Source: Caenorhabditis remanei (lineage: Eukaryota > Nematoda > Chromadorea > Rhabditida > Rhabditidae). From it: a stretch of DNA of 64,000 nt. A program made the translations under genes and the position numbers. Of this stretch, positions 45,200 to 55,799 are shown in pieces. The stretch's first letter is position 1; each line of letters begins with the position of its first letter. The notes beneath the pieces were generated by a model. The model searched no databases and was not told the origin of the DNA. It saw nothing but the letters and a program-made list of their open reading frames with translations. The stretch covers positions 3,534,001 through 3,598,000 of the forward strand of contig NC_071332.1 in assembly GCF_010183535.1 (NCBI RefSeq). The letters are read 5' to 3'.

Positions 45200-46493
45200 T
45201 TTGGTTTGTTTGGATCTCGTCGCACTTGCAACCCTGCAGACGACGCTTACGGTTCGATGATCTGAAATATAATCTTTTAATCCTTTCGCCATCTTAGACT
45301 TGTTTTATTCCAATAGTCTAATCGAACTAACTTGGGTTCGCGAATGATCTTTATTTGAACTATTGATCATTTCGGACAGACTTCCTTTCACTCGTTTCGT
45401 GTCTTCGGCTCCTCTTTCTTCTGATTTTTTGTTTAAACATGAGAAATATCTATCTCGTTATTTTGTTATTGCTCGGCAGTCACCGGCAACTTTAGCGCGG
45501 AAGTTGGTCGGATTCTGGACAAGACCGCTGCTAAAGCCGACCAAGATACGACCAACTTCCGACCAACTTCTGACACGGACCGCATGGAACCCCTCGATCG
45601 CCTTATTGATTTATTTTTCGCGCACAAAAACAGCTGAAATATCATATATTGCAATTTATTCACCGAAAGGACTATACATAAAAAAGTATAAGTTTTAAAA
45701 ATACAAAAAAACAACTAAATATAGGGACCGCAATGAACGTGGGCGGAGTTATTCATTTTCTTCTCTTGGGCCGTCATGGGGAGCTTATTGAAATGTTTGA
45801 CGGTCTGCCCTGAGAGCCCAGTACGCTAAAACAGAATGAAAACTTTTGACCCCGATGTAATCGAGTACGTAGAATTCAATGAACACACTTTCCTTTCACC
45901 CAATTGTATAGTTTTCTCAGAAAACTGAAAAAACATTTTGCTTTTTTCAGAAAAATGTCACGTTTAGGATGTTCTAGGTCGAACACGCATCATTTTTTGA
46001 CAGTTTCTAATAGTTCTGGACATACTCTAATAGGTTTTGAAAGAAAATTCGATTTTCATGGTGTCGAATTTTCTTGGGAGCCATCTGAACTGCGAGGCAT
46101 CACATCAAAAAACTTTCTGTGATAAACTATCTATTTTCTGACGTACTCTTTTTTGACATCTCTTCAGGTACCTGGGCTCAAAATTTTGAAGCTCATTGAT
46201 TCGTAAAATGTGACTTTTTCGATGTCGGAAGACAACAGATTCAAAAAGAAAATCAGTTTTCCCGGCAGTTCAGGTTAAAAAAGGTCAAACACGCATCGTT
46301 TTTTGACGGATTCAGATTCTACGCAAAATTTCGATCTAGATCCGCTTGGGAACAAAAAATTTCGTGCTGTCGAATTTTAGATATTTGATGTTTTATCTCG
46401 AAATATGCTGAATATCCTTCAAAAAATTCTCTTGAATATTAAAAAATCACGTCAAAAATATATTTTCCTACTATCAGCGTCACTTTTGTGCTT
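45200..46493. other. Gene-free stretch
   Basis: Contains an inverted pair GCGGAAGTTGGTCGGA / TCCGACCAACTTC with a further ACCAACTTCCGACCAACTTC (45490-45570), a satellite-like motif reminiscent of hAT-like subterminal repeats. Two direct copies of GAACACGCATCATTTTTTGA / AAACACGCATCGTTTTTTGA lie near 45980 and 46285. No gene seen. Confidence 0.45.
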
Positions 46494-46851
46494 CACAGGT
46501 AGACCGCAAAGTCCCAAAAACGGGCCAGCGCCGGTTCACCGGCGAACATTCTGTGGCTGACCGACGGGCCGTTAACGGTCCGTCGAACATCCGTAGACGG
46601 CCCGTTTTCTCGCTTTTTGCGCCGCTGACGGACCGTTTTTCATCCGTTTTCAAACCATTCTGCTCCCTTCCCGCTCCCCATTAGGCTTGTTCAAAATGGC
46701 TTTTGGAGAACAGTACTCGTTATTATAAATACATATTTATTTTCAAATTAAAATTAATAACAAATAAATTTTGACACTTATAAAAAATAATACTAAAAAG
46801 AAACATCATAAATAGGTGACTAATGCTTTAGAGAATTCGCCTTTTGGCTCG

Positions 46852-47215
46852 CTACTCGTCGATTTTCCGCATCAAACAGGCGAGTCGTGTGTGACTTTCT
46901 TCACTTCTTCCTCTTGTCGCTCCTGTTGATGTCCAATCTTCGTTGCGATGAATTCGGTTGTTGTCGAATCGAATCAGCCTGAAAGATAATAAGATACAAT
47001 ACAATTCATAGTTATTGGACAACTTACTTATCATTCGAAAAGTTGTTACATGATACTCGGCACTTCTCACTTTGTCCTGAACGTCGAATCTCCGATAGCC
47101 AGAAGTTGTCAAAGTTGAATTTCTCAGATCGATCTCTGAAAAAAACCTAGTTTAGTTTGCAGTATTTAAAATAGCACGAATATCTTACTTTTGTTTTTCA
47201 ATGAGCTCAATTTTC
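46852..47215 (-). pseudogene. Coding-like exons on the minus strand beside the LTR insertion
   Basis: Two exons with canonical splicing: about 47140-47040 (EKFNFDNFWLSEIRRSGQSE, donor AA/GTAAGT) and about 46980-46852 (acceptor TCTTTCAG; LIRFDNNRIHRNEDWTSTGA to ..LACLMRKIDE and stop). Further coding-like sequence with splice sites continues on the far side of the LTR element (about 54750-54600: ANREYLRRRAPTGTKNKEFQ). This suggests that the insertion disrupted one gene, probably that of the surrounding transposon. Family not recognised. Confidence 0.35.
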
Positions 47216-47283
47216 ACTGAAACTTCTTCCCCTCATCGATTCCTCACTGACAAGCTCTTCCGCTTGTCGATTTGGTCACATAT

Positions 47284-47706
47284 AGTAACAACGTAAGACT
47301 TTTGTACTTAGAACTACTAATTTATTAACGAACTTTGAGTTTACAATAAAGAGGTGAAAGGCGAATAAGGAGGAAAATCAGTCTCAGGACAAACCCCGTA
47401 AGAACTGCCTAGATTACGAGAAATGTCAGCTTAAATAGGGATGAAAAAGGGGCGGAGTTAGAGAAAGAGCGCTTAGACGGGTCAAATGATAAATGGCGCC
47501 AATGTCGGGAGATGTGTACGACGTGAAGGTGAAGAAGCGGGAAACTGTTGAGTGCGACGTGGTTGCAGGTCTAGGAGTTGGCTGTGAGTGACGACGAACA
47601 GTTACAACCTGAAAACATACACTTTCGGTAGGTCAAACATTCCTTGGGGGTCTGAGAAGACTTTATGAGCCGGGTTAGGCTTAAGGTATTGACCGAATAC
47701 CTTACA
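47284..47706 (-). repeat. 3' long terminal repeat (423 bp)
   Basis: On the minus strand starts TGTAAGGTATTCGG and ends ACGTTGTTACT. It contains an AATAAA on the plus strand side (TTTACAATAAAGAG) and a TAAATAGGG box. No difference from the other LTR was seen. Confidence 0.88.
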
Positions 47707-47718
47707 CCTCCCCCCTTT
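47707..47718 (-). other. Polypurine tract
   Basis: AAAGGGGGGAGG on the minus strand, immediately 5' of the 3' LTR. This is the position and composition used to prime plus-strand DNA synthesis in LTR elements. Confidence 0.8.
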
Positions 47719-47955
47719 AAAACGAGACGACCGCCCTCGGTCGGGGAAAAAGATGTTTTAAACGGGAAGTCCAAAAGGGACTAAAATAACCCAAAAATAA
47801 ACTTGCGGTTATTACGTTGAAGACGTTGATTGATATGATGTTGACTTCGAGAAACTTGTTGGTTGGTTAAGTTGAAATTGGTTGAACAGAGGAAAAAATG
47901 AGGAGGCCTGAGAACACGTCGGTTTTACAACCTTCGTATACGTCTCGGTGTCTCT

Positions 47956-50900
47956 TCACTTGCTTGAGTTCCTCAGGAATGGAACGGCGGTGGCATTGAT
48001 GATTGACGACTTCGCGGTGGCGTCCAACAGAGCCTTCCAATTGTCTGGCTTCATCATTCTACGGGTGTTGCCCAGTACTACCAGTGCCTCTCGATGTCTT
48101 GAAACGGCTACAGTAAATCGTTCGGGTGAACACGCAAACTCCGAAAATTCTTGACTTCTTGTGGTGAGCAGTACCACGAGATCATATTCGCGACCTTGAG
48201 TCGCATCGACAGAGCCGACATGGATTCCAGCTGGTGCTATTGCTGCCACTTCTTGGCTCTGAGCCAAGTAGAAAGAAATGATTGCCATGGTCTTTCCTTC
48301 ACACTCTGGAGTTGCTAAGAATCTTTCTGCCAGCCGTATGGCGTACATCATTTCTTGCTGATTCGTCCAGGAAGTGCCTTCTTTTCGTTCCTCCGAAGAT
48401 GTATTGATGATGACGGAAGGCGTTCTATCAGGTAGACCCAGTCTTTTCAGCATCGTATTCTCATTGGATGGTTTCTTTGCAGCGGTCAGCTGTCCATTAT
48501 AGTACAGTCGAGAAATCAGCTCCACGCTCTGACTGGGGCATCGGTAACAACGAGTGAGTGCTAAATTGGGAATCAACTGGCGGTGGATGGTGTTGGCGAA
48601 GACGGGGCCACTGTGTATGCGGTACAGGTTCTGAGGGTAAGAATGCTCCGCGTATGGTGGTAACTGCATCGCGTCTCCGACGAATAGAAACTTGCCCCGT
48701 GGGAAACAGAAGGCTAAGTTCGTTACTGTGTGGTGTCCGATCTGACTCGACTCGTCCACCACGACATTTCTCACCCAAGTCTTCCAGTTATCCAAGAATG
48801 GTTCAGTTTTGAAGGTCTGGCGCAGAGTGTCAGCCGTTCCTATGATCACTTTAGGCTTCATGATCCGGAAAAGTGTTTCCATCAAGGAGTGTGCCGGTTG
48901 CTCTGGCTTCTCTCCTGGCTTGTCAGTGATTGCATCCCGTAGGTATCGATTTCTCAAATCACGCTTGCGAATCAACAAGTTCCTCTTCAGGTGCATCACC
49001 GCAGAAATTGTATACTGTCGTGGTTTCAGGTCACTTTCATCCTCCAACAGAACCTGTTTTCTGAGAACTTCTGGCCAGACGCAAGGGAAGTCGATGTCGG
49101 TTGTTGCCGACTCGTCAACGACTTGTCTGTGACTGGCTGAGATCAGGCGTATAGCTGGGATCGAACCTTCCGGATCCAAACGCTTCAGGGTCGCAACTCC
49201 CTGGGTCACCGCGGAATTTGAGTTTCCCGTAAACACCGCGAACTCGTGGCTTGCTGACTTGACGCACTTGACCAGCGCAGACATGACTGTGGTTGTCTTG
49301 CCTGATCCTGGTCCGCAGTTTACCGTGCATGCGATAAACTCTTCTGACTTCATAAGACTCAAAACTGCTCCCTGTTCATCCGTCAAATTCAATCCGGCGA
49401 TACTGTAAGCCGCTGATCCTTCACGTTTTGCTAACGGTGGGAGTGGTTTTCCGCCATGCAGCGCAACCAACAACGTCATTGCTGGCATCCAGTTCCTGAA
49501 ACGAGGAATTGTCTTGATTCCCATTAGTCTGAAGATCCGCTGTCTTGGATTTTCCAACTGGTGCATCGCGAACACTGGGAGACCGACTGCTTCTGCCGCT
49601 TTCAACACGAACGAGTCCCTCCTTAGTGGTTTCACCCTAATTGTTGCTGAGCCCTTGTCGGCGACGATTGACAGAAGAGTTACCTTCAGAGCTGTTGATT
49701 CGAATCTGAGAGACAGGCGAGTGCCTTGACGCCACTTCTCCTTCGCGAAGTGCTGACCTTCCGGCAGTGTCAACTTGATAACGATTTCCGTGTATCTTCC
49801 TTCGGTCGCCCTTTCCACTTGACCATAATATTTATGACCGTCGTAGTATGCTGACGCCATAGCCTCGCTCGTATAAATTCCGAACTTTGTCAGTGTCTGC
49901 AGGCGCATGAAATCCTGTTGAGTCGGCTCGACATCTCTGCTGAACACGTCAGGTGCGTGCTCCAGAAGCTTCACACGTCGTTCATCCAGCGGATATACCT
50001 TGATTGCTTGTGGCAGAATGTGAGGCAGGTCAAGGTGATATTGGACCGATCTTAATACTCTGTCTTCCACGCCGAACGGAGGCTTGAATCCGGGTAACCA
50101 CGCTCCGGGTTGGATGAGTGGTCGGATAACATCAATAGCTACAAACTTGGAAATGTCAGCACCTCTACAATCTTTCACTCGTGCAACTGCAGTTTCTTCT
50201 ACGTTGTTGACTAAGAAGGACTTCGTTTTCCGGGTGTCGCAATCGACAATGTGCATGCCAGACTCATTATACAGCATATCTCGTGGCAGACGGCAACAGG
50301 TCTTCACTTTCCAGTACCTATGGTTCGAGAGTTTTCTTGCTTGCTCGACACTCGTAATGAAATCTTCCGGCCTAGCGTCCTGTCGTCTCACGATCTCTTC
50401 GATAAACAGGATGTCCATCAAGTAGATATCGGTGGTGTCAAAATTTCTTGCCGATGCCGAGTCGTACGCTGAACAGTCCAATCGAATCGCATATAAATCA
50501 GGCCTGTCATCCGCAACGACCTCACGTCTGATTGGTGTACAAATGAACGAGCCTCCGTCAGTTTCTACAGCCATGTACAGTGCATACGGTCTCGATGATG
50601 GAACCATGACGAACTTGTTCTCCTGGAGGCTCTGCGGTAGTGCATCCGGCGCCTCGTACGGATCCTCCCTGATACTCCACGTATACTTGCGAAACTGCTG
50701 GATAGAGGCCGATGTTTCGCGAGCCAGAGCTTTCTTCTTCGGATCTTTCGGTTTCTCTTCACCTTCTTCACCGTGCTCATAGTACTGTGCATATTTGTGA
50801 TAGTCTGACATCATGATTTCTTCGATATCTTCGGATTCATTGACAGTTTCCATTGTTGGTGCTACAAGCCACGGATCCGGTGATGGCGCTCTAATCGGAA

Positions 50901-51432
50901 TTCTGCTGGGAACAGTCTCAATGCTTCCGTCTTCTGCTGACGAATCTGGTGTTGGCGCTTTTATAACGTTGACAGCCGGATCTGTAACCATCGAAGATGT
51001 TGCAACATTCTCAGCTCTCCTACCGTCCGAGCTTTGCAGCTCATCTACGCGGATTTCCTCCTCCTCGCACTCGTATCCTGGCTCTTCAATTTCTCGGATG
51101 AAATCCGACATCTCATCTTCAGCTATCTGTGGTTTCTTTACCACTCCCTGACTTGACTCCGTATCCAACTTCTTCTCTTCCAACTCGAGTGCACAACTCG
51201 TGTCCTTGACCAAAATCATCTCAGTTTGCTCACAGAGCGGTTGACAAGTAACAATGGTGGATGGGAGTTCGGGGGTAGCAGCCGCGTCGGTCTTGCGACC
51301 TTCGCATGTGGCTGCCCCCCCGCCATCCTTATCGCCTTCAGGCGCAAAACTCGGCGGGGCTTCATTTGCGGGAGTTCCCGCGGACAAGTCAGCCTTCTTG
51401 TCCTTCTTCATCTTCTTCTTGACTGGGGACAT
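47956..51432 (-). CDS. UPF1-like superfamily 1 helicase encoded by the LTR element
   Basis: An uninterrupted frame of 1158 codons. Residues 1 to about 240 are low-complexity: a basic start (SPVKKKMKKDKKAD), then acidic stretches with many Ser/Glu. About 240-690 is globular without recognised motifs. The SF1 core follows: Walker A NCGPGSGKTTT (about 705), motif II VVDESSQ (about 892), motif III VGDAMQLPP (about 917), YRCPSQSVELISRLYYNGQL (motif IV region), motif V GSVDATQGREYD (about 1076) and motif VI VAVSRHREAL (about 1106). The DE-x-x-Q motif with the YR-P block is the UPF1/NAM7 arrangement, expected to unwind nucleic acids using ATP. A TGTCTTTCAG acceptor lies 25 bases before the ATG, so upstream exons or a spliced leader may join. 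Intact, consistent with recent activity. Its role in the element is unknown. Confidence 0.9.
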   Translation of the reverse strand: MSPVKKKMKKDKKADLSAGTPANEAPPSFAPEGDKDGGGAATCEGRKTDAAATPELPSTIVTCQPLCEQTEMILVKDTSCALELEEKKLDTESSQGVVKKPQIAEDEMSDFIREIEEPGYECEEEEIRVDELQSSDGRRAENVATSSMVTDPAVNVIKAPTPDSSAEDGSIETVPSRIPIRAPSPDPWLVAPTMETVNESEDIEEIMMSDYHKYAQYYEHGEEGEEKPKDPKKKALARETSASIQQFRKYTWSIREDPYEAPDALPQSLQENKFVMVPSSRPYALYMAVETDGGSFICTPIRREVVADDRPDLYAIRLDCSAYDSASARNFDTTDIYLMDILFIEEIVRRQDARPEDFITSVEQARKLSNHRYWKVKTCCRLPRDMLYNESGMHIVDCDTRKTKSFLVNNVEETAVARVKDCRGADISKFVAIDVIRPLIQPGAWLPGFKPPFGVEDRVLRSVQYHLDLPHILPQAIKVYPLDERRVKLLEHAPDVFSRDVEPTQQDFMRLQTLTKFGIYTSEAMASAYYDGHKYYGQVERATEGRYTEIVIKLTLPEGQHFAKEKWRQGTRLSLRFESTALKVTLLSIVADKGSATIRVKPLRRDSFVLKAAEAVGLPVFAMHQLENPRQRIFRLMGIKTIPRFRNWMPAMTLLVALHGGKPLPPLAKREGSAAYSIAGLNLTDEQGAVLSLMKSEEFIACTVNCGPGSGKTTTVMSALVKCVKSASHEFAVFTGNSNSAVTQGVATLKRLDPEGSIPAIRLISASHRQVVDESATTDIDFPCVWPEVLRKQVLLEDESDLKPRQYTISAVMHLKRNLLIRKRDLRNRYLRDAITDKPGEKPEQPAHSLMETLFRIMKPKVIIGTADTLRQTFKTEPFLDNWKTWVRNVVVDESSQIGHHTVTNLAFCFPRGKFLFVGDAMQLPPYAEHSYPQNLYRIHSGPVFANTIHRQLIPNLALTRCYRCPSQSVELISRLYYNGQLTAAKKPSNENTMLKRLGLPDRTPSVIINTSSEERKEGTSWTNQQEMMYAIRLAERFLATPECEGKTMAIISFYLAQSQEVAAIAPAGIHVGSVDATQGREYDLVVLLTTRSQEFSEFACSPERFTVAVSRHREALVVLGNTRRMMKPDNWKALLDATAKSSIINATAVPFLRNSSK

Positions 51433-53849
51433 CGGACGCCAAGTCGAGAAAATCTGAAAGACAGCGAAAAATTAATCAATTCGCACGCCGAAACGCTTAT
51501 TCAGTCCTTTCGCAGACTTTTCAACTTTGTCAGCTTAAAAAGCGTTGAAAATTGAGAAGAATTTTCAATTTTAAATTCTATACAAGAATTTATCCGCCGA
51601 AATTTCAGAAAAACTCGATTTTAATGACAAAAATCAGCTTTCCACTTTGAAATTTAACATTCAAACATGAGCGGTTCGCGCCACAACGTGTTCGTTCCAG
51701 AATTTCGTTGCGGGACCTTCTCGCCACTCGACATGTGCCTTTGATACCGTACTCCGAGGTGAGAAAGTTTTTACTGTAGTTCTTTCACCATTCGCCGTGT
51801 ATAATTGTTGAAATTGAACGAAATATTACAAATATCGAACAGACATTCGTTGAAGGGGATTTCCAGATATCCAGATCTCTCAGCATTCGTTATTTTCTCC
51901 AGAATTCATTATTTTTCTTCGGAATTCGTCGTTTTTTTCTTTTGCCGTCGCCGTTTTCCTCAGAATTCGCTGGTTTTCCTCCGAATTCGTGAATTTTCTT
52001 CAGTATTCATCCTTTTTTCTTTCAGAATTCGTCTTTTTCTTCGGAATTCGTCTTTTTTCCTTTCAGAATTCGTATTTTTCCAGAATTCGTTCTTTTTCAT
52101 TGACGTGAATATTTTGCACGCCCTCGTCTTCCTTGAATTGGCTTTTCCTCTGATTGTAACACCTTATTCAAGCACTTGCGGTACTTTCTTTCCTTGTTCG
52201 TTGACATCGCGTCGGTATTTCGACCTTCGCATAATTTGTCCATGAACTTCGCCTGCGAAACGTGTTTCATTCGCCTCCGTATTTTCTTTCTTGTTTATTA
52301 CTGTCTTTGATGACGACTCCTTCTTTCTGGCGACCGTGTGATAGTATTCAGGTCCCTTTTTGCTTGTTCCGTCTTTTGATTTTCACTGAGCGGTAATCAT
52401 CTCCTTATTTTATTTTCTTTTTATAACATTTGCCACAAATGCTCTCCAAATTTGAGCATAATTCAGCTTGATTGTTTTTGCGTTGTCCTTACATGTTATT
52501 ACTATCCACCGCGTCGGTATTTCGACCTTCGCATAATGTGGCTGAGACAACAGGACCTTCTTCTTACGTCTTCGGCTTCAGAAGACCCCTCAAGACCATG
52601 TTCCTGAGCGTTAGCGGTTGTTGAACTGTCGTGAATTTGTTCCACCAAATGTTATAGGTTCGTAAAATTCTTCAATCGTTTCGCAACCTCCTCGAACGAA
52701 GTTGCTCGCGATAACGACCATCATTCACTGAATGTGTGAATCTTTTCTTGAATTCATCGACCCGCTTGTCGAACGTAGCGGTTTTCTTCCTATCCAGGAT
52801 TCCCTTATTTCCAGACTTCGTTGTCTCTTTTGTCGTGTTGAATCCGTCTTCCATCGACCGAATGAAGTTGTCCAGATCCTCTTCGCTGGATCCCTAATAC
52901 GGCGCGATCGTACCATATCCGCCAATGCAGTTGTCATAACACGTGACAGTGTTTCAGAATTTGAGTCGAGCTCGGTTTATAATGTTTCCGTAACTGCCCT
53001 CTACGTTATCACTAGCCCCCGCGTCGGTCTTGCGACCTTCGCATATTGTGGCCGTGATACCAGGGCTCACCTTTATGTCTTCAACTCCAGAAGACCCATC
53101 AGGACCAAGTTCCTGAACAGCTCCGATTGTAGTTGCAGGAGCAATGACTTCAGGCTCTCATCCTAGCCTAGTCCATATCACAGTATCCAGTGTGGACGTC
53201 TCCACATCTTCTTGTTTCTTCAGCTTCAGAAAGGCCTTAATGTCCTGCCTAGAAGCGAATACAGGTTCCATCCGAACCGAAATTGACTCGACTGATGCCA
53301 AATCTCTTGATCCTGTCGTGATTATCAAGGGAATACCCCTCCTCACAATGTACTGGACTCCCATCCGGTTATCCCACCAATGCCCAATGCATTGAGTTGA
53401 CCACTGATTCCAGACTGTACTGTCCTGGTTGTATATCCGATTCAGCTCGCGCTGAATTGTCAACACTTGTCACGATTTGTTCCTCGGTTACAGAAATGAC
53501 GATCTTCTTGTCCTTCACGAATTCCGGATTGTTGCAGAAACTTGTTGATTGCTTGCTCCAGAATCCTTGACTTTTCTGTGTCAGCATCCTTTTCAGACCA
53601 TCCGAGAGTCAATCCGAATCCATCGAAACTGCTCCGATCCGAGTGAAGAAGAGCAATGAAACGATACTCGAACGATTCGAATGATCACGGCCGAAAACTG
53701 AACCGGGCTTCCATTTCGAGAAAAATTCTCCGGCAGCCCATGTGCTACCGAATAGGGAAAGTGTGGCCGAAGCCGGTTGAAAAATTGTACGGATAAAATC
53801 AAGAGATTTTAAGGCCGTAGGCAGCGCGTCGGTGTTTCCACCTTCGCAT
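51283..53849 (-). repeat. Five copies of a 25-bp motif across the 5' half of the LTR element
   Basis: Copies at 51283-51307, 52208-52232, 52510-52534, 53020-53044 and 53825-53849. On the plus strand each reads CGCGTCGGT, five variable bases, then ACCTTCGCAT. On the minus (coding) strand each can encode CEG-R/G-x-TDA; the first does so in the helicase frame near residue 43. The flanks are otherwise different, apart from weak similarity before it (ATTICEGRKTDAG-like). Confidence 0.8.
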
Positions 53850-54159
53850 GTGCTGCCCCGGTAAACAAACAACGAGAAAATACGTGACAAGATTAAAACG
53901 AAGCTTATAAAACGGGAAGCGCAACTTACGCCGATTACCCCCATAGAAAATTCTAAAACCTAACACTAACCTACACCAGACAAGAACCTAAAAGGAGACG
54001 CGCGCTGTCTACAGATAGGGGTGGGTGGGTGGGGTGTAAACACAAAGAGAAAGTCGGGTTATGGTCCCGCGCCAATGCTAATAAAAGAAAAGAGTAGAAA
54101 GTACGGGTGGGAAGCGTGGGTGGGTCTTAAAGTTAGTCTTAAAAGGAAAGAAAAACAAA
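51440..54159 (-). other. 5' internal region of the LTR element, coding content unresolved
   Basis: Several short minus-strand frames have coding-like composition, for example 53466-53158 (IGHWWDNRMGVQYIVRRGIP..VRMEPVFASRQDIKAFLKL) and 53944-53609, but none shows a zinc knuckle, YxDD or DDE-type motif. They may be exons or decayed gag-like sequence. 51895-52095 is a minisatellite of about nine CAGAATTCGT or CGGAATTCGT units. Confidence 0.45.
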
Positions 54160-54173
54160 CGATGCTGCTACCA
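54160..54173 (-). other. Primer-binding-site-like sequence
   Basis: TGGTAGCAGCATCG on the minus strand directly follows (and overlaps by one base) the 5' LTR. It starts with TGG, the complement of tRNA CCA ends. The matching tRNA was not identified. Confidence 0.5.
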
Positions 54174-54595
54174 GTAACAACGTAAGACTTTTGTACTTAG
54201 AACTACTAATTTATTAACGAACTTTGAGTTTACAATAAAGAGGTGAAAGGCGAATAAGGAGGAAAATCAGTCTCAGGACAAACCCCGTAAGAACTGCCTA
54301 GATTACGAGAAATGTCAGCTTAAATAGGGATGAAAAAGGGGCGGAGTTAGAGAAAGAGCGCTTAGACGGGTCAAATGATAAATGGCGCCAATGTCGGGAG
54401 ATGTGTACGACGTGAAGGTGAAGAAGCGGGAAACTGTTGAGTGCGACGTGGTTGCAGGTCTAGGAGTTGGCTGTGAGTGACGACGAACAGTTACAACCTG
54501 AAAACATACACTTTCGGTAGGTCAAACATTCCTTGGGGGTCTGAGAAGACTTTATGAGCCGGGTTAGGCTTAAGGTATTGACCGAATACCTTACA
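54173..54595 (-). repeat. 5' long terminal repeat (423 bp)
   Basis: Identical in length and, as far as I can read, in sequence to 47284-47706. Flanked outside by the ATAT duplication. Confidence 0.88.
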
Positions 54596-55799
54596 ATATT
54601 TCGAGCGCCCCTTGACATTCGCTGATAATATTCACATTACTACTTAGATTACGCTATTATCTGATACAAACCTTACGAATCCTTTGAAATTCCTTGTTTT
54701 TGGTTCCAGTAGGGGCGCGCCGGCGAAGATATTCTCGATTAGCCTGAAAATAGACAATTTCATCGAAATTAGTAATAAATAACAAGTGAAAAGTTTTTGA
54801 CAGATAAATAAACCATTTTTACTGGAAAGAATGTAAGAAAAACAGAAGAAATACCATAAAAATTGAAGGAAAACGAACGTAATAAAATTTTGACGCGGAA
54901 AAAATTCAGTGTCGATTTACGACAAACAAGGCGCGCTTCCGTAATTTCGGAGTGTCGTTGCAAGCTTTGGCTTCAACGAGTGGACTCGAAAAACGCGAAT
55001 ACTCGGAAATTTCAGTGAAAAATGATAGTTTTTTGAAAAAAACACATAAAATGAAAAAGCCTGATAACTTCTGAAACAAATTTTTGAAAAAAATCAAAAC
55101 TGTCTGAACAAAAGTAGGAAGTGATCAGATAGCGAATCTACAGTAATACTTGTGAGATTGTGAATAGAAGTTACAATAATGTATCCCTCTGGTTCGGTTT
55201 TCTGATTTAAAAAATTCTTGAATATGAAAAGCTGAATGTTGTACAAGGTCAGTAAACCAAGTATTGACATTCCTCTCGCTCTATTGCTGTTAGTTGAACC
55301 ACTAGCAGCATTATTTCTTTACATGATTTCACTTAGTTTTAAAAATCAAGCATAAAGACTTCTATATAGTCACTGGAACACTAAAACTACTTTTGTATAG
55401 ATTTCAGTGTTTTTTCTACACCAAATATATTCTCAGCCTGTTTGAATACTTTGAAACGCCAATAAGTCGCTATTAGTCCGTTTTTCGGCCGCCATTAGCC
55501 CGTTTTTCGGCCGCCATTAGCCCGTTGTTCGTCCGTTTGCTTCATAACATGTCGAAAACAAGAAAATAATAGCCTCAAACTACTTCTACAGACTCTAAAT
55601 GACATATCAATGATTTTGAAGCAGTATTTCGACAATCCATTTTTTGACTGGTTTTTAACAGTGATTTGGCGGCCCGGTAACGGACCGTCGTTGGCCCGTT
55701 TGCGGTCGTTTAGCCGCCATTGGTTCGCCACTCGCGCGTCTGCGGCCGCTCAGCCGTCGGTCGTCCGTTTTTGGGACTTAGCGGTCTACCTGTGTTGTT

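Larger units (their letters stand above)
47284..54595 (-). mobile_element. LTR retroelement carrying an SF1 helicase, 7.3 kb, recent
   Basis: Two direct repeats of 423 bp (47284-47706 and 54173-54595) read the same base for base in my comparison and are flanked by the 4-bp direct repeat ATAT (47280-47283 and 54596-54599). On the minus strand the element begins TGTAAGG. A primer-binding-like TGGTAGCAGCATCG abuts the 5' LTR and a polypurine tract AAAGGGGGGAGG abuts the 3' LTR. These are the structural marks of an LTR retrotransposon. The only long frame is a 1158-codon helicase. The 2.7 kb upstream of it has short frames but no reverse transcriptase, RNase H, protease or integrase motif. LTR identity implies a young insertion mobilised in trans. 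Confidence 0.85.
46494..55794. mobile_element. Putative DNA transposon split by the LTR element
   Basis: A 30-bp terminal sequence beginning CACAGGTAGACCGC at 46494 recurs in reverse complement at 55765-55794 with 29 of 30 bases identical. Both ends are followed inward by related GC-rich subterminal motifs (GGCCCGTTAACGG.., CGTTTTTCGGCCGCC..). Removing the 7.3-kb LTR insertion leaves about 2.0 kb with spliced coding-like exons on the minus strand on both sides of the insertion, as expected for a small transposon. No clean target duplication was found, so the two ends could instead belong to separate MITEs. Confidence 0.5.

Noticed and set aside
50084..51151. Plus-strand frames opposite the helicase
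   Set aside because: Antisense shadows of the long minus-strand helicase frame; no recognisable domains or splice continuity.
47284..54595. Helitron or Maverick/Polinton as explanation for the helicase element
   Set aside because: No Rep/HUH motif, CTRR hairpin end, polymerase B or capsid genes; the direct 423-bp repeats, polypurine tract and ATAT duplication indicate an LTR element instead.
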